From Pseudomonas hamedanensis (lineage in GTDB: Bacteria > Pseudomonadota > Gammaproteobacteria > Pseudomonadales > Pseudomonadaceae), in the NCBI RefSeq assembly GCF_014268595.2, contig NZ_CP077091.1, positions 2,378,501-2,442,500 of the forward strand: DNA of 64,000 bases, given 5' to 3'. Under the pieces are notes generated by a model, which worked only from the letters and a program-made list of their open reading frames with translations, was not told the DNA's origin and ran no database searches. A program made the position numbers and the translations under genes. Positions 26,127 to 36,085 of the stretch are shown piece after piece (within the stretch, counting starts at the first letter, position 1; each line of letters begins with the position of its first letter).

Positions 26127-29100
26127 TCAAACCGTATCCACTTTCAACGAATGATCATTGAGCATGCCGCTGATGATGGTCGCTGTGTCGTGACCGCTAG
26201 CGATCATGCCGCCTGCGCCCGGCGTGACACCATAGTGGCTGGCAAGGTTGACGCCGGCCAGGTCAATGGTCTGGTTCGGCGTGGCGCCGGCCATGGCACT
26301 GACGTCGATGCTGGTCATCACCGAGGCGCCGCTGCCGCTGACGGTGAAGTGCAGGTAGTCATCCAGCGACGCCGTGCTGCCGTTTTCACCTTGCAGCAGT
26401 TGCGACAGGTCGAGCTTGTCGGTGCCGGGGGTGAAGTCGGTGATCAGGTCGTGGCCACTGTTGCCCTTGAGCCACTGGAACGTATCGGCCCCTGCTCCGC
26501 CGGTCAGGTTGTTGTTGCCCAGGCCACCGATCAGCAGGTCGTCACCGCCGCCGCCATTGAGCACGTCGTTGCCCAAACCGCCGTTGATCACGTTGCTGTT
26601 GCCGTCGCCGGTGAGGCTGTCATTGAAGTTCGAGCCGAGCAGGTTTTCGATACCGGTCAGGGTGTCCGTCCCGGCGCCGAGGGTGTTTTGCGCACCGAGC
26701 AGGCCGAGATTGACCGTGACCGCCGCCATGGCGTGGGCGTAGCTGGCGGTGTCGCTGCCAGTGCCGCCGTCGAGCAGGTCATTGCCGGCGCCGCTGTAGA
26801 GCAGATCGTTGCCGGCGCCGCCGTGCATTTCGTTGTTGCCGGAACCTGCGGTGAGTACGTCGTTGCCGTCGCCAGCGTTGATCACGTTGTTGCCAGCGCC
26901 CGCCACCAGAATATCGTCGCCGGCAGTGCCGGTGAGGGTGTGGCCGTCCTGATAGCTGATGCTGACGTTGGCGGTGTCGCTGCCGCCGTGGTTGTCGCTG
27001 GCGGTGTAGCTGCCGTTGAAATCCGGGGCGACGTCGTGGGCTCCGGTGTAGTTGAGGGTCATGGTCAGCTGATAGTTTTCCGCCGCATTGGCGTTGCCGC
27101 CACCGCCGTTGCTGATGTTGGTGATGTGGATCTGGTAGATGCCGTTCGCCGAGGCGGTGAGGGTTTGCCCATCCGTCAGTGGCAGGTAGGCGCCGCCGTT
27201 GAGCGAGTACTCCAGGCTGATCTGACCGGCGCCCAGGTTGTGATCCAGGTTGAGGGTTTCACCCTGGCGCAGGTGGACGGTGATGCGGTCTTCATCGTTG
27301 GCGTTGCTGTTGCTCACCATGCCGAGGTAGCCGCTGACCACCACCACCGCGGTCATGGTCGCGGCATTGGCACTGAAGGCGTTGCGCACGTTGGCCAGGG
27401 TCTGATTGGCGCTGTTATTGGCATTGGTGCCGGTGAAGTTGATCGCGCCACTGCCGGTAAAATCCGCCGCCTTCGAGACCCAGCCGGTGTTGAAACTGGT
27501 CGGAGTGGCGTTGAGGGGATCGCCGTTGGGGTCGGTGTCGTTGGCCAGCAACAGCTCGCCCGGCACCACGATATTGCCCGAGAGCACGTTGGTGATGACG
27601 TGGTCATCCATCGCCACGGGCGGCGCGTTGGGGATCACTTTCACGGTCAGCGTCGAGCTGGCCAGGTCGCCGTCGTTATCGCTGACGGTGAAGCCGATGT
27701 TTTCGGTGATGACCACGGCGGTGGTTTTCTGCGAGGTGTAGCTGTATTCGCCGGTGTCGAGGTTGATCACCAGAGTGCCGCTGTTGTTGGTGGCGATGCT
27801 CACGGTGTTGTTGGCCGTGTTGAAGGTGCCGTGGTTGGCGCCGCCGCTGGCGGTCAGCGAACCCTGACCGCTGAGGGCTTTCGGATCGTAGGTGTAAGTG
27901 GTGCCGTCGACCACGATGGATTTGATGAAACCGCCATCGGCGCCAAACGAACCGCCCTCGCCCAGCAACGAACCGGTGACCGGTGCGCCCTGCACAGTGC
28001 CGGACAGCACCGAATTGAGCTGGTTGAGGTCGGTGACCACCACCGCGTTGGTGTTGGTGTGGCTGATACCGTCGTAGGCCAGCGGATCGAGGTAGGCGTT
28101 GCTCACACCACTGCCCAGGCCGATCGCGTAGTTCTTGATGTTGTTGGCATCGAGGAAATTTTTCAGCGCGGCTTCTTCGGCGGCGTTGATCTCGCCTTCA
28201 TTGGGTTTGCCGTCAGAGAAGAAGTAGCCGACGTTCTGCGCCCCGGTGAGTTTGCCCGAGGTGTTGAATGCGCTCTGCATCACCGCCACAGCGGCGTCGT
28301 AGTTGGTGCCGCCGCCGGCATTGAGGCCGGCAAGAATTGTTTTTGCCGTTGCCACATCCACCCACACCGCCGTGCGGTCCGTGGCATCGCTGCTGAAGGT
28401 CACAAGCTGCACTTTCACATCGCCCAGATCGTCGTACTTGTCGAGCAAGGCACTGATCGCCTGCTTGGCCAGCGCCAGTCGCGACAGGCCCGGCACGCCG
28501 GAGGGGTCGGCCATGCTGCCGGAGATGTCGAGGACGATCAGCAGGTTGGAGTCGATCTCCACCGCCGCCACCGAACGGTCCGACGCCACCGCCTTGGGCA
28601 CGTCATCGACAATGTTGACGACGAGGGTGCTGGTGGTGCTGTTGCCCAGCGAATCGGTGGCTTTGTAGGTGAAGCTTTCACTCAGGGTGTTCGGCCCGTC
28701 GTTGGCGTTCGGCGCGGTTTTCGGTGCCGAGGTCAGCGTGTAGGTATAGGTGCCGTCAGCATTGAGCAGCAGTTGCCCATAACTGCCGGTGGCGTTGCCA
28801 ACCAAGGTGTAAGTGATCGCGCCGCTGCCGCCGCTGACCGAACCGACCAGCGTGCCGCTGGCGGTTTCGCCGCTGTTGCCCGGTTCGCTGCCGGTGACCG
28901 TACCGGGGGCGACATCCTGGCCGTCCTTGGTCAGGTCGAGGGCTTTTTCGTAGACGGTGACGTCAGTATCGCTGATTGCTATCAAGCAGCTGTCATGCAC
29001 GTCGATGGTGAGGGTGGTGGTGCTTTCGTCCCCGTCGGAATCGCGCACGGTGTACGTGAACACATCGACCGCGCCCGGACCGCTCACCGCGTCGGGATTG

Positions 29101-32100
29101 CTGTGGTAGACAGCGTTGCCGTTCGCGTCGAGAGTCAGGTAGCCGTAGGTGCCGTTGATCTGCGAATTCAAACCTCCGATGGCGGAAGTGGATGTATCGG
29201 CGCCGGCACGCACGCCGATCACGGCACCGGAAACCGCCGGACCGTCAGCGCCGCCGATATCGTTAGTGAAGACGTTGCCACTGACGGTGGCGCCCTCCAC
29301 GACCGAAGCCGCATCCGGATTAGCGCTCGGCAGGTCGTCAACGATGTTGACGTTGATCTGCCCTGCCGCCGTGCTGCCATCGGTATCGGTCGCCACCACA
29401 TCGAAGTTTTCGCTGAGGCTGTTGGCGCCATTGGCGGTCGAATGACTTTCGTTATCCATCAAGGTGTAGCTGTAGCTGACCACACCGGTCGCCGGGTCGT
29501 AACCGGTAATCGTCAACGTGCTGCCCAGCGGAGTGATGGCCGATTGCGGGAAGCCTGCCGCGACGCCGTTGGTGACCACGGCAATGCCACCCACCGTGAG
29601 GGTTTGCAGGCCATCGAGGGCGGTGACGGTGAAGCTGCCGCTCTGGGTCAGCGCCGGAGTATCGGGGCTGCTGCCGTCGCTGAGATTTTTCTCGTAAACG
29701 GTGAGTTCGCCGCCCTTCACATTGAGGCCGTCGAGGCACACCGGGTCATCGTTGTTATGGACGTTCAGCACCAGGTTGGCAGTGCTGGTGTCGCCATCGG
29801 CATCGGTCAATGTGTAGGTGAACGTTTCGCTGCCGTTGCCGCCGCCGTGCAGATTCTTGAAGTCGACGTCATTGGTATTGAGCGTGTAGGTGTAAGTGCC
29901 GTCGGCGTTGAGCACCATCGTGCCGTAGGTGCCGGTGAAGGTACCGGGGGTGATCGGCCCGCTCGCAACGATGTCGGCGCCTTGTACGTCGTTGTCGAGC
30001 ACGTTGCCGGTCAGGGTCAACAGGGTCTCTGTTGCGCTGTCGGCATTGCTGTCGTTCAGCGCTTTCGGCACGTCATCGACGATGCTCACAACGATGCTGC
30101 TGGTGACCACGTTGCCCAGCGAGTCGGTGGCCTGATAGGTGAAGGTTTCGCTCAGGCTGTTGGCGCCATCGTCAGCGTGCGGTGTGGTGCTGGCCGGTGA
30201 CGTCAGCGTGTAGGTGTAAGTGCCGTTGGGGTTGAGGACGATTTGTCCATAGTTGCCGGTAGCACTGCCGACCAGCGCATAACTGACTGCACCGACTGCG
30301 CCGGTGACCGAACCGACCAGCGTGCCGGACGCGGTTTCGCCCGTGCTGTTCGGATCGCTGCCAACCACGCTGCCCGCCGCCAGATCCTGGCCGTCCTTGA
30401 TCAGGTCGAGGGATTTTTCATAGACGGTGGCATCGGTGTCGCTGACGGCTTTCAGGCAACTGTTGTAGACGTCGATGGTGATGGTGGTAGTGCTTTCGTC
30501 ACCGTCTGCATCGCGCACGGTGTAGGTGAACACATCCACCGCGCCCGGGCCGTTCACCACGTTGGGATTGCTGTGATAAACCGCGTTGCCGTTGGCGTCC
30601 AGGGTCAGGTAGCCGTAGGTGCCGTTGATTTGCGAATTGAGGCCGCCGATGGCGGAGGTCGAGGTATCGGCACCGGCGCGCACGCCGACCACTGCGCCCG
30701 TGACGGCCGGGCCGTCGGCGCCGCCGATGTCATTGTTCAGCACGTTGCCGCTGACGGTGCCGCCCTCCGCCACCGATGCGGCATCCGGGTGTGCGGTGGG
30801 CAAGTCGTCGACGATGTTGACGTTGATCTGGCCGCTGGCAGTGCTGCCATCAGTGTCGGTCGCGACCACCTCGAAGTTTTCGCTGAGGCTGTTGGCGCCA
30901 TTGGCGGTCGAATGACTTTCGTTATCCATCAAGGTGTAGCTGTAGCTGACCACACCGGTCGCCGGGTCGTAACCGGTAATCGTCAACGTGCTGCCCAGCG
31001 GAGTGATGGCCGATTGCGGGAAGCCTGCCGCGACGCCGTTGGTGACCACGGCAATGCCACCCACCGTGAGGGTTTGCAGGCCATCAAGGGCACTGACGGT
31101 GAAGGTGCCGCTCTGGGTCAGCGCCGGCGTGTCGGGGCTGGTGCCATCGCTGAGGTTCTTTTCGTAAACGGTGAGTTCGCCGCCATTTACATCGAGGCCG
31201 TCGATGATCACTGGATCGTCGTTGTTGTGAATCTGCAAAACGAGGTTAGCGGTGCTGGTGTCGCCATCGGCATCGGTAATCACATAGGCGAACGTTTCCG
31301 TGCCGTTGCCACCGCCGGTCAGCGCTTTGAAATCGGCGTCGCTGGTGTTCAGGGTGTAGGTGTAAGTGCCGTCAGCGTTGAGCACCAACGTGCCGTAAGT
31401 GCCGGTGAAAGTTCCGGGCGTAACTGGGCCGGTGGGTACGCGGTCAGCGCCTTGTACGTCGTTGGTCAGGACATTGCCGGTCAGGGTCAGTTGAGATTCC
31501 GACGCCGTTCCGTTGCTGTCATCGTTGGCTTTCGGCAAGTCATCGACGATGTTCACATCCAGCGTGCCGTTGGCGGTGGTGCCGTTGTCGTCCACCACCG
31601 TGACTGCAAATTGCTCAGGCAGATTGTTTGCGCCATCGGCATTCGGATGCGCTTCGTTGTCGGCCAAGGTATAGCTGTAGCTGACCACGCCGGTTGCAGC
31701 GTTGAAACCGGTGATGGTCAGCGTGTTGCCCTGTGGCGTGGTGATCGATTGCGGGAAGCCTGCGGCTACACCGCCAGTGACCACGGCAATACCGCCAACG
31801 GTCAGCGTCGTTACGCCGTCCAAAGCAGTGATGGTGAACGTGCCGTTTTGCGTCAGCGCGCCGGCATCCGGGGCGCTGCCGTCGCTGAGGTTTTGCTCAT
31901 AAACCGTCAGTTCGCCGCCCGCGACATTCAGGCCGTCAATGATCACCGGATCATCGTTGTTGTGAATCTGCAGAACGAGGTTGGCGGTGCTGGTGTCGCC
32001 GTCGGCATCAGTAATCACATAGGCGAACGTTTCCGTGCCGTTGCCACCACCGGTCAGCGCTTTGAAATCCGCATCGCTGGTGTTCAGGGTGTAGGTGTAA

Positions 32101-33989
32101 GTGCCGTCAGCGTTCAGCACCAAGGTGCCGTAAGTGCCGGTGAAGGTGCCGGCGGTGACAGGACCAGTCGGGACACGGTCGGCGCCTTGTACGTCGTTGG
32201 TGAGGACGTTGCCGGTCAGGGTCAGTTGAGATTCCGAGGCGGTGCCGTTAGCGTCGTCCACGGCTTTCGGCAGGTCGTCGACGATGTTCACATCGAGCGT
32301 GCCATTGGCGGTGGTGCCGTTGTCGTCGACCACGGTGACAGCGAATTGCTCTGGCAGATTGTTCGCACCATTGGCGTCCGGATGCGCTTCGTTGTCGGCC
32401 AGGGTGTAGCTGTAGCTGACCACGCCGGTTGCAGCGTTGAAACCGGTGATGGTCAGCGTGTTGCCCTGTGGCGTGGTGATCGATTGCGGGAAGCCTGCGG
32501 CTACACCGCCAGTGACCACGGCGATACCGCCAACGGTCAGCGTCGTTACGCCGTCCAAAGCAGTGATGGTGAACGTGCCGTTTTGCGTCAGCGCGCCGGC
32601 ATCCGGGGCACTGCCGTCGCTGAGATTTTGCTCATAGACCGTCAGCTCGCCACCCGCGACATTCAGGCCGTCAATAATCACCGGATCATCGTTGTTGTGG
32701 ATCTGCAGAACGAGGTTGGCGGTGCTTGTATCGCCGTCGGCATCAGTAATCACATAAGCGAACGTTTCCGTGCCGTTGCCACCACCGGTCAGCGCTTTGA
32801 AATCCGCGTCGCTGGTGTTGAGGGTGTAGGTGTAAGTGCCGTCAGCGTTCAGCACCAGCGTGCCGTAAGTGCCGGTGAAGGTGCCGGGTGTAACCGGGCC
32901 GGTCGGTACGCGGTCGGCGCCTTGTACGTCGTTGGTGAGGACGTTGCCGGTCAGGGTCAGCAAGGTTTCCGAGGCAATGCCGTTAGCGTCGTCAACAGCT
33001 TTTGGCACGTCATCGGTGATGTTCACGTCCAGCGTGCCGCTCGCCGTGTCGCCATTGCTGTCGACGGCAATCACCGTGAATTGTTCGCTGAGACTGTTGG
33101 CGCCGTCGCCCGCCGCGTGGGTTTCGTTGCCATTGAGCGTGTAGCTGTAGGTGACCGTGCCGGTTGCCGGGTTGTAGCCGGTGATGGTCAGGGTGTTGCC
33201 CAGTTGCGTGGTGATCGACTGCGGGAAACCCAGCGCCACGCCAGCGTTGATCAGGTTGATGCCGCCGATGCTCAGGCTGGTCAAACCGTCCGGTGCGGAG
33301 ACGGTGAAGCTGCCGCTCTGGGTCAGCGCGCCTGGATTGGCCGCCGTGCCGTCAGGCAGATTGGCTTCGTTGAGGTTCAGTTCGCCGCCAGCCGTGTCGA
33401 GACCGTTGAGCGTGACAGGATTGTTCACCGGTGGCGGTGGTACCACGATCGGCGCGGGAGTGTCGTCGCCGTCGTCGATCACCGCTTCGCGGCGTTCTTC
33501 AGGGAATTCGGGAATACCATTGAAACCGGCGGTTGGGAAACCGATCACAGGATCGACCCGCCCGCCCACTTCGGTCAGCAGCACAAAACTGTGCCCGCCG
33601 CCCGCATCCCCCGGTGTGGCGCTGGGGGCATTGGGACCGGCCGCGGTGGCTTCGGCGGTTTGGCTCGGGTCTTCACCGGCGGCGATGGCTTTCTGGATCT
33701 GCTCGACATCGGTCAGCTGCGCCTGGCTCGGAGTCTGCGCTTCGTCCACTTTCACGGCGACAGCCTGGTCGGCCAGCAACTGCCCGGTCATTGTGATGCT
33801 GCTGCCACGCCCGAGGGTCAATTCCTGGCCGTTTTGCAGTTTCACCGCCACCGCGCCTTCCGCGCCGGTGATCAGTTGATCGCCGGCGTTCAAGCGATCG
33901 CCTTCGATCAAGAGAATTTTCTCGCCGTTGGCCTTCTGGGCAAATACCTGACCAATGACTTTAGTGACCGTACCGATGAGCGTTGCCAT
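26127..33989 (-). CDS. LapA/MapA-type giant RTX adhesin (2620 aa)
   Basis: Cell-surface biofilm adhesin exported by a type I system. The N-terminal retention module (MATLIGTVTKVIGQVFAQ) carries TAAG at 115-118, the site cut by the LapG protease in P. fluorescens LapA. Then come Ig/VCBS-type repeats with a 245-residue period (about 190-1810; GTFTGTYGTLVLNADGTYTYTL), a vWA domain with MIDAS DISGS (about 1812-2000), and a cadherin-like stretch. RTX nonapeptides (GGAGNDLLYSGAGNDLLDGG) and the type I secretion target end at 2620. GGAGG lies 7 bp before this ATG; the frame upstream is not protein-like. Size, vWA and lack of adjacent lapD/lapG fit MapA better than LapA, from memory. It is divergent from its exporter genes. 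Confidence 0.93.
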   Translation of the reverse strand: MATLIGTVTKVIGQVFAQKANGEKILLIEGDRLNAGDQLITGAEGAVAVKLQNGQELTLGRGSSITMTGQLLADQAVAVKVDEAQTPSQAQLTDVEQIQKAIAAGEDPSQTAEATAAGPNAPSATPGDAGGGHSFVLLTEVGGRVDPVIGFPTAGFNGIPEFPEERREAVIDDGDDTPAPIVVPPPPVNNPVTLNGLDTAGGELNLNEANLPDGTAANPGALTQSGSFTVSAPDGLTSLSIGGINLINAGVALGFPQSITTQLGNTLTITGYNPATGTVTYSYTLNGNETHAAGDGANSLSEQFTVIAVDSNGDTASGTLDVNITDDVPKAVDDANGIASETLLTLTGNVLTNDVQGADRVPTGPVTPGTFTGTYGTLVLNADGTYTYTLNTSDADFKALTGGGNGTETFAYVITDADGDTSTANLVLQIHNNDDPVIIDGLNVAGGELTVYEQNLSDGSAPDAGALTQNGTFTITALDGVTTLTVGGIAVVTGGVAAGFPQSITTPQGNTLTITGFNAATGVVSYSYTLADNEAHPDANGANNLPEQFAVTVVDDNGTTANGTLDVNIVDDLPKAVDDANGTASESQLTLTGNVLTNDVQGADRVPTGPVTAGTFTGTYGTLVLNADGTYTYTLNTSDADFKALTGGGNGTETFAYVITDADGDTSTANLVLQIHNNDDPVIIDGLNVAGGELTVYEQNLSDGSAPDAGALTQNGTFTITALDGVTTLTVGGIAVVTGGVAAGFPQSITTPQGNTLTITGFNAATGVVSYSYTLADNEAHPNADGANNLPEQFAVTVVDDNGTTANGTLDVNIVDDLPKANDDSNGTASESQLTLTGNVLTNDVQGADRVPTGPVTPGTFTGTYGTLVLNADGTYTYTLNTSDADFKALTGGGNGTETFAYVITDADGDTSTANLVLQIHNNDDPVIIDGLDVNGGELTVYEKNLSDGTSPDTPALTQSGTFTVSALDGLQTLTVGGIAVVTNGVAAGFPQSAITPLGSTLTITGYDPATGVVSYSYTLMDNESHSTANGANSLSENFEVVATDTDGSTASGQINVNIVDDLPTAHPDAASVAEGGTVSGNVLNNDIGGADGPAVTGAVVGVRAGADTSTSAIGGLNSQINGTYGYLTLDANGNAVYHSNPNVVNGPGAVDVFTYTVRDADGDESTTTITIDVYNSCLKAVSDTDATVYEKSLDLIKDGQDLAAGSVVGSDPNSTGETASGTLVGSVTGAVGAVSYALVGSATGNYGQIVLNPNGTYTYTLTSPASTTPHADDGANSLSETFTYQATDSLGNVVTSSIVVSIVDDVPKALNDSNADSATETLLTLTGNVLDNDVQGADIVASGPITPGTFTGTYGTMVLNADGTYTYTLNTNDVDFKNLHGGGNGSETFTYTLTDADGDTSTANLVLNVHNNDDPVCLDGLNVKGGELTVYEKNLSDGSSPDTPALTQSGSFTVTALDGLQTLTVGGIAVVTNGVAAGFPQSAITPLGSTLTITGYDPATGVVSYSYTLMDNESHSTANGANSLSENFDVVATDTDGSTAAGQINVNIVDDLPSANPDAASVVEGATVSGNVFTNDIGGADGPAVSGAVIGVRAGADTSTSAIGGLNSQINGTYGYLTLDANGNAVYHSNPDAVSGPGAVDVFTYTVRDSDGDESTTTLTIDVHDSCLIAISDTDVTVYEKALDLTKDGQDVAPGTVTGSEPGNSGETASGTLVGSVSGGSGAITYTLVGNATGSYGQLLLNADGTYTYTLTSAPKTAPNANDGPNTLSESFTYKATDSLGNSTTSTLVVNIVDDVPKAVASDRSVAAVEIDSNLLIVLDISGSMADPSGVPGLSRLALAKQAISALLDKYDDLGDVKVQLVTFSSDATDRTAVWVDVATAKTILAGLNAGGGTNYDAAVAVMQSAFNTSGKLTGAQNVGYFFSDGKPNEGEINAAEEAALKNFLDANNIKNYAIGLGSGVSNAYLDPLAYDGISHTNTNAVVVTDLNQLNSVLSGTVQGAPVTGSLLGEGGSFGADGGFIKSIVVDGTTYTYDPKALSGQGSLTASGGANHGTFNTANNTVSIATNNSGTLVINLDTGEYSYTSQKTTAVVITENIGFTVSDNDGDLASSTLTVKVIPNAPPVAMDDHVITNVLSGNIVVPGELLLANDTDPNGDPLNATPTSFNTGWVSKAADFTGSGAINFTGTNANNSANQTLANVRNAFSANAATMTAVVVVSGYLGMVSNSNANDEDRITVHLRQGETLNLDHNLGAGQISLEYSLNGGAYLPLTDGQTLTASANGIYQIHITNISNGGGGNANAAENYQLTMTLNYTGAHDVAPDFNGSYTASDNHGGSDTANVSISYQDGHTLTGTAGDDILVAGAGNNVINAGDGNDVLTAGSGNNEMHGGAGNDLLYSGAGNDLLDGGTGSDTASYAHAMAAVTVNLGLLGAQNTLGAGTDTLTGIENLLGSNFNDSLTGDGNSNVINGGLGNDVLNGGGGDDLLIGGLGNNNLTGGAGADTFQWLKGNSGHDLITDFTPGTDKLDLSQLLQGENGSTASLDDYLHFTVSGSGASVMTSIDVSAMAGATPNQTIDLAGVNLASHYGVTPGAGGMIASGHDTATIISGMLNDHSLKVDTV
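28900..33450 (-). repeat. Tandem adhesin repeats, 735-bp period
   Basis: The repeat units differ in age. 29401-29615 is identical to 30871-31085 over 215 bp (offset 1470, two periods), and 31700-31920 is nearly identical to 32435-32655 (offset 735). Other units are more diverged. Confidence 0.9.
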
Positions 33990-34521
33990 GTGAAATCCTC
34001 CGCTGCCGACCACCGTCGGCACAGGTTCGCGAAGCAGCCCATGGCTCAATCGGGTTGCCGGGAGTGACGCTCGCACCCTCGACAGTTCGTTTCGCAGGTA
34101 GCGTTTGCAGGGAATCGCTCGTGCATCAAGCACTTGCGAGTCCCGGTCAAAACAGCCACTCCACTAACGCTACGTAACGGTGGTGAACCACCCGAGTGAC
34201 AAAAATCTGTCGCTCATCAACCGTTACGCGTCCCTCCCCTTCAGCAGTACTTCGCCGTGTCTCGCAAAGTGAATGGAACTTTCCTCAAGCCTTTTCGAGC
34301 TCCCTAAAGCGCATAAAACAAAGGCTTTCACGCTGAACAATGTGCTGCTTTTTACAAAGCGCATAAGTTTTTTTTGGCATAAGCCATATGAAAATTTTTT
34401 CTTAGCTACGCTTCAAGATGTTCTTAGCTCTGTTGTTACAAGAGTGAAACGCTTACACCCCTAAAATTCGTCAAATATTTGGCGACAGTAACACACCATC
34501 AGGACTCAGGGAGATGCACCC
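33990..34521. promoter_or_regulatory. Divergent intergenic region between the adhesin and its exporter genes
   Basis: 532 bp with no credible gene. It holds a perfect 9-bp inverted repeat CGTAACGGT (34173-34181) / ACCGTTACG (34220-34228). A second imperfect hairpin (GAGTGACA/TGTCGCTC) is nested between the arms. An AT-rich half (34290-34460) next to the exporter side contains AAAGCGCATAA twice. Promoters for both directions must lie here, but I could not place them with confidence. Confidence 0.5.
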
Positions 34522-35880
34522 ATGCGCGTTCTAACCCCCCTCTGCAGCGCGGTTTTGCTGGCCATGGCTTGCACATCCCAAGCCCAGGCCATGAACCTCA
34601 CCGAAGCGATTCAAAGCACCATCGCCACTCACCCGGAACTCGCGTCGCGCGTGGACGCACGCCTGTCGGCTGACGAACAGGTCAAGGTCGCCAAGGGCGG
34701 GTTCTACCCGTCGGTCGACTTGAACGCCGCTTATGGCCGTGGCTACAGCGACAACACCAACACCCGGGCCTTTGGTAATCACAACACCGAGATCCTCAAC
34801 TACACACAGTCGGAGCTGCGTTTGCGGCAAATGTTGTTCGATGGTTTCAACACCGCCAACGAGGTCGAGCGCACCAAGGGCGTGTCCAACTCGCGCGCCT
34901 ACTACGCGCAAGGCACCGCGCAGGATCTGGCCTTGCGCACCATCGAGGTCTACCTCGAAGTGCTCAAGCGTCGTGAGCTGGTGACTTTGGCCAAGAACAA
35001 CCTGCAGGCGCACTTGCGGGTCAACGATCAGATCGGCCTGCGCACCGAACGCGGTATCGGCAGCAACGCTGACTCCGATCAATCGGTCGCTCGCAAGGCG
35101 CTGGCGCAAAACAACCTCGACACCGCCGAAGTCGATCTGGCCGACGCCGAATCGAACTTCTACAGCGTGGTCGGACGCATGCCAGATGAGCTGGAAACCC
35201 CGGCCTCGACCCGAGGCGAATTGCCTACCGAGCTACGTGAAGCGCAGCAGAGCATGGTCGACAACAACCCGTACCTGAAATCGGCCCAGGCCGACGTGCA
35301 GTCTGCCGAGAGCCAGTACGAGGTTGCCAAGTCGCCGTTCTATCCACGCTTCGACGCCGAAGCCGCGGTGGGCGCGAACAACAACGTGCAGGGCGACGAA
35401 GGCCACGACAACGAATGGCGTGTGGGCGTAGTGATGAACTACAACCTGTTCCGCGGTGGCAGCGACAAGGCGCGTCTGGCCGCCAACGCACACGATATCA
35501 ACCAGGCGATGGACATCCGCAACAACGCCCTGCGTCAGCTCAACGAGAACATTCGTCTGGCCTGGAACGCCATGGAAAACGCGAAGAAGCAGACGCCGAC
35601 TGCCCGCGAATACGCCGAAACCAGCAAACGCGTGCGCGCGGCGTATCAGGACCAGTTCGGCCTCGGCCAACGCACCTTGCTCGACCTGCTCGACAGCGAA
35701 AACGAGCTGTACAACGCCAACCGCCGCTACACCGAAATTCGCTACACCGAGGAGTACTCGATGTACCGCGTGCTGGCGAACATGGGCCAGTTGCTGAGCA
35801 AACAACGCGTGGTGCTGCCGGCTGACGCGATTGCCACGACCGAAGTGAAAAACCAGGCACGCCTGCCCGAGTTGAAGTGA
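34522..35880 (+). CDS. TolC-family outer-membrane channel of the adhesin exporter
   Basis: 452 aa. Signal peptide MRVLTPLCSAVLLAMACTSQAQA, then the TolC twofold repeat: N-terminal MNLTEAIQSTIATHPELASRVDARLSADEQVKVAKGGFYPSVDL and second-half AEAAVGANNN ... EWRVGVVMNYNLFRGGSDKARL. The C-terminal FGLGQRTLLDLLDSENELYNANRRY is the family's conserved helix. It corresponds to LapE/MapE, the outer-membrane part of the type I system. GGGAGATG precedes the ATG. It is the first gene of a same-strand set with the ABC and HlyD-like genes, though 205-bp and 244-bp gaps with repeats interrupt them. Confidence 0.93.
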   Translation: MRVLTPLCSAVLLAMACTSQAQAMNLTEAIQSTIATHPELASRVDARLSADEQVKVAKGGFYPSVDLNAAYGRGYSDNTNTRAFGNHNTEILNYTQSELRLRQMLFDGFNTANEVERTKGVSNSRAYYAQGTAQDLALRTIEVYLEVLKRRELVTLAKNNLQAHLRVNDQIGLRTERGIGSNADSDQSVARKALAQNNLDTAEVDLADAESNFYSVVGRMPDELETPASTRGELPTELREAQQSMVDNNPYLKSAQADVQSAESQYEVAKSPFYPRFDAEAAVGANNNVQGDEGHDNEWRVGVVMNYNLFRGGSDKARLAANAHDINQAMDIRNNALRQLNENIRLAWNAMENAKKQTPTAREYAETSKRVRAAYQDQFGLGQRTLLDLLDSENELYNANRRYTEIRYTEEYSMYRVLANMGQLLSKQRVVLPADAIATTEVKNQARLPELK

Positions 35881-35883
35881 CTC

Positions 35884-35912
35884 ATTGTGGCGAGGGAGCT
35901 TGCTCCCGCTTG
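35884..35912. repeat. Single REP-like hairpin
   Basis: TGTGGCGAGGGAGCTTGCTCC lies immediately after the TolC-family gene: one hairpin of the GGCGAGGG class, without an inverted partner. Confidence 0.6.
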
Positions 35913-35933
35913 AGTGCGCAGCACTCATTCTTT

Positions 35934-36035
35934 GATCGTTCCCACGCTCTGCGTGGGAATGCCTCTTGGGACGCTCCGCGTCCAGTGACGCGGAGCGTCA
36001 CGGGCTGCATTCCCACGCGGAGCGTGGGAACGATC
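35934..36035. repeat. 102-bp palindromic intergenic repeat, GATCGTTCCCACGC class
   Basis: Outer arms GATCGTTCCCACGCTCTGCG and its near complement enclose an inner hairpin (GACGCTCCGCGTC ... GACGCGGAGCGTC). A second copy lies at 41500-41614. No ORF is present, so it is a MITE-like or REP-type element. Confidence 0.85.
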
Positions 36036-36085
36036 CGACAAGAGCCGTGTTCATCTCGCATCGCCGTTCAACAGAGGCAGTCAAT

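Noticed and set aside
26151..34067. Two very long open frames (1349 and 1274 codons) on the plus strand
   Set aside because: They are antisense shadows of the repetitive adhesin gene: their composition follows the adhesin repeats, there is no ribosome-binding site, and no recognisable domain.
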